Assembly (NCBI RefSeq): GCF_002312805.1
Contig: NZ_NMUA01000004.1
Coordinates: 1-64,000 of the forward strand
Direction: 5' to 3'
Length of the DNA: 64,000 nt
Source: Sphingobium sp. D43FB
Lineage (GTDB): Bacteria; Pseudomonadota; Alphaproteobacteria; Sphingomonadales; Sphingomonadaceae
The position numbers and the translations under genes are program-made. Below are positions 39,314 through 48,859 of the stretch, piece by piece (positions within the stretch are counted from its first letter, which is position 1; each line of letters opens with the position of its first letter). Under the pieces are notes generated by a model, which made no database searches, was not told where the DNA came from, and was given only the letters and a program-made list of their open reading frames with translations.

Positions 39314-41956
39314 CTAGTCGGGCGTCGCGTCGGCTGCCAGTTGTTTCAATCGATATATGTGATCGAGTGCCTCACGCGGGGACAGAGCATCCGCATCGAT
39401 CGCGGCGATGGCCGCGCGCACCGGATCGGGCGCAGCCTCTTCCTGCGCAGCCGCCGCCGCGAATAGGGGCAGATCGTCCAGTCCCGCCGCGATACCGCCG
39501 GTCTTCGCCTTGCCCGCTTCCAGCCGCGCCAGCACATCCTTGGCGCGCTTGAGCACCGGCGCGGGCAGCCCCGCCAGCCGCGCGACGGCCAGGCCATAGC
39601 TGCGGTCGGCCGGTCCCTGTGCCAATTCGTGCAGCAGCACCAGATCGCCCTTCCACTCCCGCGCGCGGACATGGTGGAGCGATAGGGCAGACAGGCTTTC
39701 GGCCAGCCGCGTCAGTTCATGATAATGGGTGGCAAACAGACAGCGGCAACGATTGACCTCATGCACCGCCTCTACCACCGCCCAGGCGAGCGCCAGCCCG
39801 TCATAGGTGGACGTGCCGCGCCCCACTTCATCGAGAATGACGAAACTGCGCGTCGTCGCCTGCGCCAGGATGGCGGCAGTCTCGACCATCTCAACCATGA
39901 AGGTCGACCGCCCCTTGGCCAGATTGTCCGACGCACCCACCCGGCTGAACAGCCGATCGACCAAAGTCAGCGTCGCCGATTGCGCCGGGACATAGGCACC
40001 CGCCTGCGCCAGGATGACGATCAGCGCATTTTGCCGCAGGAAGGTCGACTTGCCGCCCATATTGGGGCCAGTGACCAGCCACAGCCGGTCGTCGGCGACC
40101 AGGCAGCAATCATTGGCGACGAACGCCTGGCCGTCGCGGCGCAGCGCATCCTCCACGACCGGATGCCGCCCGCCGCTGATCGACAGGCAGGGGTTGGACC
40201 CGTCGTCTGCGATCAGATGGGGCCGCTGCCAGCCGCCCTCTGCTGCCCGTTCGGCGAGCGCCGCTGCCACGTCGAGCCGGGCGAGCGCCTGGCCCGCCCG
40301 TGCGATGTCGGCCTTGCGGTCCAGCACGGCGGCGATCAACTCTTCGAGATGCGCGGCTTCGGCGACCAGCGCATGGGCCCCCGCCTGCGCCACGCGCCCG
40401 GCTTCCTCATGCAGATCGACCGAATTGAAGCGCACGACGCCGGCCAGCGTCTGGCGGTGGGTGAAGCCGCTGGTCGGCACCATCAGCGCATCGGCGGAAC
40501 GGGCGGGCACCTCGACATGATAGCCCAGCACGCCATTATGGCGAATCTTGAGCGCGGCAATGCCCGTCTGTTCGCGATATTTGGCCTCCAGCGCGGCGAT
40601 CGCGCGGCGACCGTCACCGGCCATCCGGCGCAGTTCGTCGAGCGCGGGATCATAGCCATCGGCGATATAGCCGCCGCTCGCCGTCTCGGTCGGCGGGGCA
40701 GGCACCAAAGCGCGCGACAGCGCATCGACCAGCGCGCCATGGCCATCGAGCGCGGGCAGCAGCCGCACCAGCAACAGCGGCGGATCAGGCAGGTGCCCCA
40801 GCCGTTCGCGCAAGAGCCGCGCTTCGCCCAGACCGTCGCGCAATTGCCCCAGATCGCGAGGGGAGCCGCGCCCCACGGCAACCCGCCCCAGCGCGCGGCC
40901 GATATCGGGCAGCGCCCGCAGCGCCGCGCGCAACTGGTCGCGCAGCCCCGCATCGTCGTGGAACAGCTGCACCAGCCCCAGCCGCGCTTCGATCCGGTCG
41001 AGATCCATCAGCGGCGCGGCCAGATCCTGCCCCAACAGCCGCGCGCCCGCGCCCGTCACGGTGCGATCGACCGCCCCCAGCAGGCTGCCAGCGCGCGCGC
41101 CGCTGGTGGTCGCGACGATCTCCAGACTCTCGCGCGTCGCCGCGTCGATCGCGACATGGCCGCCGCTCGTCTGGCGCAAAGGTGGCGCCAGAAAGGGCAG
41201 GGTGCCCTTCCCCGCATGGTCGAGATAGGCGATCAGCCCACCCATGGCTGCCAGCTCCGCGCGGCCGAACTGGCCGAATCCATCGAGCGTCGCGACCGCG
41301 AACAGCCGCTTGAGCGCTGCTTCGGCACGGCTGCTGGAAAAGGCCGTGCGATCGAACATATGCATGTCGGGCAGGTCCAGCGACGATCCTTCCGCCACCA
41401 CCGTTTCACTGGGGCGCAGGCGCGCAAGTTCGGCATGAAGATCGGTGGCGCGGCATGTCATCGTCTCGAACCGGCCGGTCGAAATATCGGCAGCGGCGAT
41501 CCCGATCTCGCTGTCTCCGCCCACCTGCGCCAGCGCGACGAGCATATTGTCGCGCCGAGAATCAAGCAACGTCTCCTCGGTCAGCGTGCCCGCCGTCACG
41601 TATCGCACGATGTCGCGCGCCACGAGCGTCTTGCCCCCGCGCGCCTTCGCCTGCGCCGGGGTTTCCGTCTGTTCGGCAATGGCGACGCGATGGCCCGCCT
41701 TGATCAGCCGCGCGAGATAGCCCTCCGCGCTGTGGACCGGCACGCCGCACATCGGGATCGGTGCGCCATCATGTTCGCCCCGACTGGTCAGCGCGATGTC
41801 GAGCGTGGCCGCCGCCGCCTTGGCATCATCGAAGAAGAGTTCGAAGAAATCGCCCATGCGGTAGAAGAGCAGGCAGCCCTGCGCCTGTGCCTTGAGCGTC
41901 AGATATTGCGCCATCATAGGCGTAAGGGGTGAGGACGTGTCGGGGGCGCTGCGCAT
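39314..41956 (-). CDS. mutS: DNA mismatch repair protein MutS
   Basis: MutS recognises mismatches and recruits MutL. The N-terminal mismatch domain has YRMGDFFELFFDDA, with the Phe-x-Glu contact, near residue 30. The ATPase has Walker A GPNMGGKST near 625, FVILDEVGRGTSTYDG near 700 and ATHYHELTRL near 735. The start at 41956 gives 880 residues. The very long frame extending to 44413 is antisense to the malic enzyme gene and is not part of MutS. Confidence 0.95.
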   Translation of the reverse strand: MRSAPDTSSPLTPMMAQYLTLKAQAQGCLLFYRMGDFFELFFDDAKAAAATLDIALTSRGEHDGAPIPMCGVPVHSAEGYLARLIKAGHRVAIAEQTETPAQAKARGGKTLVARDIVRYVTAGTLTEETLLDSRRDNMLVALAQVGGDSEIGIAAADISTGRFETMTCRATDLHAELARLRPSETVVAEGSSLDLPDMHMFDRTAFSSSRAEAALKRLFAVATLDGFGQFGRAELAAMGGLIAYLDHAGKGTLPFLAPPLRQTSGGHVAIDAATRESLEIVATTSGARAGSLLGAVDRTVTGAGARLLGQDLAAPLMDLDRIEARLGLVQLFHDDAGLRDQLRAALRALPDIGRALGRVAVGRGSPRDLGQLRDGLGEARLLRERLGHLPDPPLLLVRLLPALDGHGALVDALSRALVPAPPTETASGGYIADGYDPALDELRRMAGDGRRAIAALEAKYREQTGIAALKIRHNGVLGYHVEVPARSADALMVPTSGFTHRQTLAGVVRFNSVDLHEEAGRVAQAGAHALVAEAAHLEELIAAVLDRKADIARAGQALARLDVAAALAERAAEGGWQRPHLIADDGSNPCLSISGGRHPVVEDALRRDGQAFVANDCCLVADDRLWLVTGPNMGGKSTFLRQNALIVILAQAGAYVPAQSATLTLVDRLFSRVGASDNLAKGRSTFMVEMVETAAILAQATTRSFVILDEVGRGTSTYDGLALAWAVVEAVHEVNRCRCLFATHYHELTRLAESLSALSLHHVRAREWKGDLVLLHELAQGPADRSYGLAVARLAGLPAPVLKRAKDVLARLEAGKAKTGGIAAGLDDLPLFAAAAAQEEAAPDPVRAAIAAIDADALSPREALDHIYRLKQLAADATPD

Positions 41957-42079
41957 CCCGCCCGGATAGCGGCAAGGCGGCGCGCAGGAAAGAGCGCGAA
42001 AAAGCGGCCTTCTCGCACTTGCCCCCAAGCATGGCTTGCCGCTAGGGCCAAGGCAACGGACAGAAGAGGCGGATAATCG

Positions 42080-44341
42080 ATGACCGACAAGTCGAGTGTG
42101 GAATTTTCCGAGCGCGAGGCGCTGTTTTTCCATTCGACCGGTCGCCCCGGCAAGATCGAGATCATCGCGTCCAAACCGATGGCGACGCAGCGCGACCTCA
42201 GCCTCGCTTATTCCCCCGGCGTCGCGGTGCCGGTGCTGGCGATCGCAAAAGACCCGGCCCTCGCCTATGACTATACCGCCAAGGGCAATCTGGTTGCGGT
42301 CATCACCAATGGCACGGCGATCCTGGGCCTTGGCAATCTCGGCGCCCTGGCGTCCAAGCCGGTAATGGAAGGCAAGGCGGTCCTCTTCAAGCGCTTTGCC
42401 GATGTGGATTCCATCGATATCGAACTCAAGACCGAAGATGTCGATCGCTTCATCGACGCGGTCGAATTGATGGAGCCGACCTTCGGCGGCATCAACCTTG
42501 AAGACATCAAGGCACCCGAATGCTTCATCATCGAACAGACGCTCAAGGAGCGGATGAACATTCCGGTCTTCCATGACGACCAGCATGGCACCGCGATCAT
42601 CGCGGCGGCGGGCGTTATCAATGCCGCGATGCTGACCGGTCGTGAACTCAAAGACCTCAAGGTCGTGGTCAATGGCGCGGGCGCGGCGTCGATCGCCTGT
42701 ACTGAACTCATCAAAGCCTTGGGCGTCGCCGGTGACAATGTCATCATGTGCGACAGCAAGGGCGTGATCTATCAGGGCCGTACCGAGGGCATGAACCAGT
42801 GGAAGTCGGCCCATGCGGTCAAGACCGACGCGCGCACGCTCAAGGAAGCGATGAAGGGCGCGGACGTGTTCTTGGGGCTGTCGGTCAAGGGCGCGGTGAC
42901 GCCGGACATGGTCAAGGATATGGGCGACAAGCCGATCATCTTCGCCATGGCCAACCCGGACCCCGAAATCACCCCGCCCGATGCCAAGTCGGTGCGCCCT
43001 GAAGCGATCGTGGCGACCGGCCGGTCGGATTATCCCAACCAGGTCAACAATGTCATCGGTTTCCCCTTCATCTTCCGCGGCGCGCTCGACGTGCGCGCGA
43101 CGACGATCAACGAAGCGATGAAGGTCGCCGCCGCCCATGCCATCGCCGAGCTGGCGCGCGAGCAGGTGCCCGAAGAAGTGGCCAAGGCCTATGGCCGCTC
43201 GCACAGCTTCGGCCCCGACTATATCATCCCCGCCCCTTTCGATCCGCGCTTGATGGAAGTGGTGCCGTCCGCCGTCGCGCAGGCCGCGATGGACAGCGGC
43301 GTGGCGCAAAAGCCGATCACCGACATGGCGGCCTATCGCCAGTCGCTCAAGGCCCGCCTCAACCCGACCACCTCGGTCCTGACTACCGCCTATGAAGTCG
43401 CGAAGGCCAATCCCAAGCGCGTCGTCTTCGCCGAAGCGGAGGAGGAAGTGGTGCTGCGCGCCGCTATCCAGTTCCGCGACCTGGGCTATGGCGTGCCGGT
43501 GCTGGTGGGACGCGGCGACGTGGTGGACAAGCTCAAGGCGCTGGGTGTGCGTGACCCGGATAGCTTTGAACTGCACAATAGCGTCAATTCGCCGCTCGTC
43601 CCCGAAATGGTCGATCTGCTTTACGCCCGGCTCCAGCGGCGCGGCTATCTGCGCCGCGATTGCGAACGGATGGTCAACCGCGATCGCAACATCTTCGGCA
43701 CGTTGCTGGTGAAGATGGGCGTGGCCGATGCCATGATCACCGGCATGACCCGCCCCTATGCGCAAACCCTGCGCGAGGTGAAGCGGGTGATGGACCCGGC
43801 CGCCGGTCGCACGCCGTTCGGCATCCATGTCATGGTGGCCAAGGACAAGACGGTTTTCCTGGCCGACACCACGGTCAATGAACGCCCCACGGCGAGCGAA
43901 CTGGCCGACATTGCCGAGGGCACCGTCGCGGTCGCGCGGCGCATGGGCCACGACCCGCGCGTCGCCTTCCTCTCCTACTCCAATTTCGGCAACCCGCCCG
44001 GCGCTTTCCTCGAAAATGTGCGCGGCGCGGTGAAATTGCTCGACGAACGCAATGTCGATTTCGAATATGAAGGCGAAATGACCGCCGACGTGGCGCTCAA
44101 TCCCGCTGTCATGAAAAACTATCCGTTCAGCCGCCTGTCCGGGCCCGCCAATGTGCTGGTGATGCCGGGCCTGCAATCGGCCAATATCTCGGCCAAGCTG
44201 TTGCGCGAACTGGGCGGGACATCGATGATCGGGCCGGTATTGGTCGGCATGGAAAAATCGGTCCAGATCGCGACGATGGCGTCCAACGCCTCCGAGTTGC
44301 TGACGCTTGCGGTGCTGGCGGCGGGCGGGATCGCGCTCTGA
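42080..44341 (+). CDS. maeB: NADP-dependent malic enzyme with phosphotransacetylase domain
   Basis: The enzyme decarboxylates malate to pyruvate, making NADPH. The N-terminal malic domain has DLSLAYSPGVAVPVLAI, the catalytic FHDDQHGTAIIAAAG and NGAGAASIACTELI. From about residue 430 a phosphate acetyltransferase-like domain follows, which usually binds acetyl-CoA as an allosteric part. The length of 753 is normal for MaeB. AGAGGCGG lies upstream of the ATG. The start is divergent from mutS, 123 bases apart. Confidence 0.95.
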   Translation: MTDKSSVEFSEREALFFHSTGRPGKIEIIASKPMATQRDLSLAYSPGVAVPVLAIAKDPALAYDYTAKGNLVAVITNGTAILGLGNLGALASKPVMEGKAVLFKRFADVDSIDIELKTEDVDRFIDAVELMEPTFGGINLEDIKAPECFIIEQTLKERMNIPVFHDDQHGTAIIAAAGVINAAMLTGRELKDLKVVVNGAGAASIACTELIKALGVAGDNVIMCDSKGVIYQGRTEGMNQWKSAHAVKTDARTLKEAMKGADVFLGLSVKGAVTPDMVKDMGDKPIIFAMANPDPEITPPDAKSVRPEAIVATGRSDYPNQVNNVIGFPFIFRGALDVRATTINEAMKVAAAHAIAELAREQVPEEVAKAYGRSHSFGPDYIIPAPFDPRLMEVVPSAVAQAAMDSGVAQKPITDMAAYRQSLKARLNPTTSVLTTAYEVAKANPKRVVFAEAEEEVVLRAAIQFRDLGYGVPVLVGRGDVVDKLKALGVRDPDSFELHNSVNSPLVPEMVDLLYARLQRRGYLRRDCERMVNRDRNIFGTLLVKMGVADAMITGMTRPYAQTLREVKRVMDPAAGRTPFGIHVMVAKDKTVFLADTTVNERPTASELADIAEGTVAVARRMGHDPRVAFLSYSNFGNPPGAFLENVRGAVKLLDERNVDFEYEGEMTADVALNPAVMKNYPFSRLSGPANVLVMPGLQSANISAKLLRELGGTSMIGPVLVGMEKSVQIATMASNASELLTLAVLAAGGIAL

Positions 44342-44381
44342 CCGACGCAGTCTATGGAATAAGTTGAAGGAGCGAGCGGGC

Positions 44382-44879
44382 ATGAGCGACATGGTGAGTT
44401 TCGACAGCGCCACTTTCCGGCGCGTGCTCGGCCATTATCCCACGGGCGTCTGCGTCGTGACGGCGATGGAAGCCAGCGGGGCACCGGTCGGCATGGTGGT
44501 AGGGTCTTTCACCTCGGTATCGCTCGATCCGCCACTGGTGGCCTTCTTCCCCGCCAAATCGTCGAGCAGCTGGCCCCGGATCGAGGCGGTCGGCAAATTC
44601 TGCGTCAATATTCTGGCCAGTGACCAGCAGCCGTTGTGCCGCCAGATTGCCGCGCCAGGGCCGGACAAATTCGCCGGCATCGTGCATCGCGTGTCCGCCA
44701 ATGGCTCCCCGATCCTCGATGATGTCGTCGCCTGGATCGATTGCGCGCTCGATGCGGTGCATGAGGCGGGGGACCATTATATCGTGCTGGGCAAGGTCGT
44801 GGCGCTGGAAGTCGACAGGCCGGAGCGGCCACTGCTGTTCTTCCAGGGCAGCTATGGCGAATTTTCGCTGATTGCCTGA
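44382..44879 (+). CDS. Flavin reductase-like domain protein
   Basis: The 165-residue protein has GHYPTGVCVVTAMEASG, VVGSFTSVSLDPPLVAFFPAKSSS and KFCVNILASDQQPLCRQIA, the FMN-binding flavin reductase pattern, then HYIVLGKVVALE. It supplies reduced flavin to a monooxygenase in other bacteria; no partner is nearby. The ATG at 44382 has AAGGAG upstream. Confidence 0.9.
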   Translation: MSDMVSFDSATFRRVLGHYPTGVCVVTAMEASGAPVGMVVGSFTSVSLDPPLVAFFPAKSSSSWPRIEAVGKFCVNILASDQQPLCRQIAAPGPDKFAGIVHRVSANGSPILDDVVAWIDCALDAVHEAGDHYIVLGKVVALEVDRPERPLLFFQGSYGEFSLIA

Positions 44880-45020
44880 CGGTCGGGCGGGATGCCTGCC
44901 GTCTGGTCGGGAAAGGGGCTGTTCTTTCCTTTTGCGGCGGCCCAGACATAAGCGGGACATATTACGGGTCCTTAACGCCTTCTTCCTATGCAGGTGCGTT
45001 GCCCTCTGACCGGACTGCCC

Positions 45021-46001
45021 ATGACCGCGCTGCTCATCACCGTCGATACAGAGCTGTCCTCTTCGCTGCATCAGCGCGGGGTGAGCCTGACCGACAATGT
45101 CAGCCGCTCGATCTGGGCGGAAGCAAAGGGAGAGGGGCATGGTATTGGCTGGCAGATGGACATGCTGGAACGCCATGGCCTTAAAGGCGTCTTCTTCCTC
45201 GATCCCATGCCCGCGCTGGTGCATGGCGCGGATTTCCTCGCACCCATCGTTAAGGCGATCGAGAGCCGAGGGCATGAAGTGCAGATGCATATCCACACGG
45301 AATGGCTCGCTTGGGCAAAGGAGCCACCCGTGGGTGGGCGGCAAGGGCGCAATATCGGCGATTTCTCGCTGGATGATCAGATCACCCTGCTGAGTCTTGC
45401 CAAGATGCTGTTGGAGCAGGCGGGCGCGCCGTCCATCACGGCCTTTCGTGCCGGCAATTTCGGCGCGAACGACGATACGCTGCGGGCGCTGGCCGCGATC
45501 GGCGTGGCGTGGGACAGCAGCGTCAATCCCGCCTATCTGGGACGCGAATGCGGCATTACCGCCGATCCGGCGCAGATCGGCGCGCAGCGGATGCAAGGCG
45601 TGGTCGAACTGCCGGTATCAGGCATCCATGACCGGCCCGGCCATTTCCGCCCGGCGCAAATCTGCGCCATGTCGGCGGCGGAAATGCGCGCGGGCCTGCG
45701 CCATGCCGTGCGTGAGGGGCACGACGCTTTCACCGTCGTCACCCATAGTTTCGAAATGCTCTCGCGGGATCGGCAGCGCCCCAATGCCATGGTCAAGGCG
45801 CGGTTCGTGGCGCTGTGCCGCGAAGCCGCGCGCATGCCGCAGGTGCGGGGGGTCGGCTTCCGCGACCTGTCCCCGGCGATGGCCGATGATTCGCCACCAT
45901 CGCAAAGCCGTGTTTCGCCCAGCCGGATACGCACGGGGCTGCGACTCGCACAGCAGGCCTGGGCGACCTGGCGCTACGAACATCGACTGGTTCCTGCGTG
46001 A
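45021..46001 (+). CDS. Polysaccharide deacetylase-like (WalW-type) protein
   Basis: The NodB-like fold is suggested by LLITVDTE with the metal-binding aspartate near residue 7, GHEVQMHIHTEW with the metal histidines near 85-90, ITAFRAGNFGAN with the catalytic-type arginine, and VTHSFEML near the end. The protein has no clear signal peptide, so it may act in the cytoplasm on a lipid-linked or soluble sugar. The start at 45021 or 44988 is not decided by a ribosome site. It overlaps the ATP-grasp gene. Confidence 0.75.
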   Translation: MTALLITVDTELSSSLHQRGVSLTDNVSRSIWAEAKGEGHGIGWQMDMLERHGLKGVFFLDPMPALVHGADFLAPIVKAIESRGHEVQMHIHTEWLAWAKEPPVGGRQGRNIGDFSLDDQITLLSLAKMLLEQAGAPSITAFRAGNFGANDDTLRALAAIGVAWDSSVNPAYLGRECGITADPAQIGAQRMQGVVELPVSGIHDRPGHFRPAQICAMSAAEMRAGLRHAVREGHDAFTVVTHSFEMLSRDRQRPNAMVKARFVALCREAARMPQVRGVGFRDLSPAMADDSPPSQSRVSPSRIRTGLRLAQQAWATWRYEHRLVPA

Positions 46002-47212
46002 GCCGCTATCCCGTCGCGCTCGTCCTCGGTCTGGAAAATGCCATCGGCCTGACGGTCGTGCGCGAACTGGGCGAAAAGGGCGTACCCGTCCATGGCATCG
46101 CCCGCGAAGCGGCGCCCGTGGCTGCGGCGTCGCGCCATTGTGCTGCCATGACGATGCGCCCCTCTGGACCGATGGCCGAATGGTTGCCCGATCTGATCAG
46201 CACCACGGGGGCAGGGGCGGTCTTGGCCATTTCCGAATCCGACCTGCTGGAGCTTTCGGCTCTGCCGCCGGTGATCGGTGGCTGCCATGTGCTGGTGCCT
46301 CGGCCAGAGCCGCTGGCCAAGGTGCTGGACAAGCTTCGCACGCTGGAGATCGCGGCGCAGGTCGGATTGTGCATCCCACAAACCTGGCAACCGCGCGCGG
46401 GTGAGGATTTTGCCGCCCGTGTCGCGGCCATGCGTTATCCGCTGGTCGCCAAATGGGCCAATCCCCCCGAAATCATGCCCATTTTGGAGCAGGCGGGGCT
46501 GGAATGGCTCAAGACTGAGTATATCCGCACGCCCCAGGAATTGGCGGCCTTGCTCGACCGCTACGCCCCGGTCGGTCATTGGCCGCTGATCCAGCAATAT
46601 TGCCGGGGCGTCGGCCTTGGCCAAATGCTCTATATGGACGGCGGCCATGCGACCTTACGTTTCCAGCATCGCCGCCTGCACGAATGGCCGCCCGAAGGCG
46701 GCGTGTCCACGCTCTGCCGCGCCGAGCCGGCCGACGCACATGCGGCGCAAATGCTGCTATCGGAAGCCCTGTTGCGCGCGCTCGATTGGCAGGGCCAGGC
46801 GATGGTCGAATATCGTTATGAAGCCGAAAGCGGCCGATATTGGCTGATGGAAGTCAATGGCCGCTTCTGGGGCAGCCTGCCGCTGGCGCGCCATTGCGGC
46901 GCGCTGTTCGCCTGGGAGGCCTATCGCCGCACTGTCCTTGACCAAACCGATGTCGCGCCGACGCCCCGTGACACGCTCCGCGCCCGCTATATGGTGCCCG
47001 AAACCAAGCGGCTTGCGCGCGTGTTGCTGTCGCCATCGCGGATCAGCGATCCCTTCTTGCAGCGTCGCCCACTGGCGGACCTGACCGCCTATCTGCTGAC
47101 CTTCTTCGATCCGCGTGCGCGCTATTATGTGTTCAGCCTGTCCGATCCGCGCCCCTGGCTGCGCGACATGGCGCAGATGTTCAGGAAAGCCGTGCGCCGG
47201 GGAAAGCCCTGA
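45998..47212 (+). CDS. ATP-grasp ligase-like protein
   Basis: The 404-residue protein has a Rossmann-like N-terminus (VALVLGLENAIGLTVVREL), a central ATP-grasp domain and the metal-binding strand YWLMEVNGRFWGSLPLA near residue 285. It would ligate a carboxylate to an amine or another nucleophile using ATP; the substrate is unknown. The GTG start overlaps the deacetylase-like gene by four bases, so the two products probably work together, perhaps on a surface or exported glycan. Confidence 0.8.
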   Translation: MSRYPVALVLGLENAIGLTVVRELGEKGVPVHGIAREAAPVAAASRHCAAMTMRPSGPMAEWLPDLISTTGAGAVLAISESDLLELSALPPVIGGCHVLVPRPEPLAKVLDKLRTLEIAAQVGLCIPQTWQPRAGEDFAARVAAMRYPLVAKWANPPEIMPILEQAGLEWLKTEYIRTPQELAALLDRYAPVGHWPLIQQYCRGVGLGQMLYMDGGHATLRFQHRRLHEWPPEGGVSTLCRAEPADAHAAQMLLSEALLRALDWQGQAMVEYRYEAESGRYWLMEVNGRFWGSLPLARHCGALFAWEAYRRTVLDQTDVAPTPRDTLRARYMVPETKRLARVLLSPSRISDPFLQRRPLADLTAYLLTFFDPRARYYVFSLSDPRPWLRDMAQMFRKAVRRGKP

Positions 47213-47732
47213 CCAGCGCGCCCACGGCCTGTTCGATCCGGGCAAGGCATTGCGCCATATAGCGGTCATCAAGCATATAGGGGTCATGCAGATGCGGTAG
47301 CATCGGCCGGGTCCAGCGACCCAGCAACATACGGGGCAGGGCCGCCAGCCGCTGATCGGCAGCCAGCCGGTGCAATTGCCGCACCTCCATCGCCAGCAAC
47401 AGGTCGCCGGATTCTGGTATATAATCCGCCAGATCGATGGCGCGATGTGCACTCAAATCATGGCCCAGCGTCCGTGCGGCGGCGATAGCGGGACCATGCG
47501 CCGGCCGCCCGCTTGTCGTCGATAGCCCAAAGGATGCGCTGTTCAGCCCGACGCTATGCGCCACCACATCGGCAAAGGCACTGCGACAGATATTCCCCTG
47601 ACACACGAACACCAATCGCCGCACCTGCGCGGGATCAGGCGCAACGCTGGCGGATCGGCCAAGCGCGAGTTGCGGATAGGACAGAGCAAGCCGCACCAGT
47701 CCGCGGAAAGTACCGAACCGGGAGCGGATCAT
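47181..47732 (-). CDS. Low-molecular-weight protein tyrosine phosphatase-like protein
   Basis: The signature loop CQGNICRSAFAD holds the catalytic cysteine and arginine near residue 45, and DPYMLDDRYMAQ near the end carries the aspartate region. In EPS loci such enzymes dephosphorylate chain-length tyrosine kinases. A preceding N-terminal extension of about 35 residues is unusual. The gene converges with the ATP-grasp gene, overlapping by 32 bases, and starts 27 bases downstream of tRNA-Ser. Confidence 0.85.
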   Translation of the reverse strand: MIRSRFGTFRGLVRLALSYPQLALGRSASVAPDPAQVRRLVFVCQGNICRSAFADVVAHSVGLNSASFGLSTTSGRPAHGPAIAAARTLGHDLSAHRAIDLADYIPESGDLLLAMEVRQLHRLAADQRLAALPRMLLGRWTRPMLPHLHDPYMLDDRYMAQCLARIEQAVGALVRAFPGARLS

Positions 47733-47758
47733 GATGGAACAGCCTTGCCGCAAAAAAT

Positions 47759-47850
47759 TGGCGGAGACGCCGGGATTCGAACCCGGGGAGCCCCATTCAG
47801 GGCTCGACGGTTTAGCAAACCGCTGGTTTCAGCCACTCACCCACGTCTCC
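47759..47850 (-). tRNA. tRNA-Ser(GCT)
   Basis: The minus-strand sequence folds as a long-variable-arm tRNA of 92 bases. The acceptor GGAGACG pairs with CGTCTCC, the discriminator is G and CCA is encoded. The anticodon loop TTGCTAA gives GCT, reading AGC and AGU serine codons. The T-loop GGTTCGAATCC is standard. Confidence 0.95.
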
Positions 47851-48076
47851 GCACGAATTGTCTGCCGGGTAGGCGGACAATGGCTGGGGAGGGGCTATAG
47901 CGATGGCCTTCCTGCATGGCAACGGGTCTGTCACAGCTATTTTGCGGGCATCACCCCCATGCGCATTCGTTCCGGCGCAGAATCGACTCAGATTGGCGTT
48001 CGTTCATTGGCCTTTCAGCTTGAAAGCCGATAACCGGGGAAATGATTGAGCGCAGATTTTTCGGGGAGCAACGGGC

Positions 48077-48853
48077 ATGAACAGCAAAATGGGGCAAATG
48101 GCCGCCCGTGTTGCGCGCGCGGGCACATGGGTCGTGGCGCTTGCCGGACTGGCGCTGACGCCCGTCGCGACACAGGCGCAGGTCCGCACGATCGATCCAA
48201 ACACGGCCATCGATGCCGATCTCGCGCCGCCGCCGCCCGCCAATAGCCAACCGACCGCGCCGGGTGTCGATTCCAGCGTCTATGATGGCCCACCGGCGAT
48301 CGAAGATCCAGCGACGGCAACCGGCGCGCCGGTAACGGCCAATTCGCCGCCCGCCGCGCCCGATCCCACCATCTCCTACCAGGAAGACGATTTGATCGGC
48401 GCGGCCGAGGGCGTGTTCGGCAAGGGTGCCGAGGGGCTGGCTGGCCTCATCGAGAAGGTCTTGAAGGATCAGGGTCGTCCCAACGCCTATATCGCCGGGC
48501 GCGAGGCGTCGGGCGCGTTTGTCGTCGGCCTGCGCTACGGGTCGGGCACACTAAATCATAAGGTCGAAGGCAAGCGCGAAGTCTATTGGACCGGGCCGTC
48601 GATCGGTTTCGACGTCGGCGGCAATGCGTCCAACACCTTCGTCCTGGTCTATAATCTCTACGATACGCAGGATCTCTACCATCGCTTCCCCGCCGCCGAA
48701 GGCACGGCCTATCTGGTGGGCGGATTCACCGCCAGCTATCTGCGGTGGGGCAATGTCGTGTTGATCCCGATCCGGCTCGGCGTCGGCTATCGCTTGGGCG
48801 GCAATGCGGGCTATATGAAGTTCAGCGAAAAGCGGAACTGGATGCCCTTCTAA
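48077..48853 (+). CDS. DUF1134 envelope protein (EipA-like)
   Basis: A signal peptide ends near TQAQV. About 75 Pro/Ala-rich residues follow, then the DUF1134 domain from about residue 95 with GRPNAYIAGREASGAFVVGLR, YWTGPSIGFDVGGNAS and YLVGGFTASYLRWGNVVLIPIR. The Brucella homologue EipA is periplasmic and needed for envelope integrity. The length is 258. It starts 227 bases from the tRNA-Ser gene. Confidence 0.9.
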   Translation: MNSKMGQMAARVARAGTWVVALAGLALTPVATQAQVRTIDPNTAIDADLAPPPPANSQPTAPGVDSSVYDGPPAIEDPATATGAPVTANSPPAAPDPTISYQEDDLIGAAEGVFGKGAEGLAGLIEKVLKDQGRPNAYIAGREASGAFVVGLRYGSGTLNHKVEGKREVYWTGPSIGFDVGGNASNTFVLVYNLYDTQDLYHRFPAAEGTAYLVGGFTASYLRWGNVVLIPIRLGVGYRLGGNAGYMKFSEKRNWMPF

Positions 48854-48859
48854 CCCGGT

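Noticed and set aside
41957..44413. Open frame making MutS appear to have an 819-residue N-terminal extension
   Set aside because: It is antisense to the malic enzyme gene, and MutS is full length from 41956; GC-rich codon use keeps the opposite frame open.
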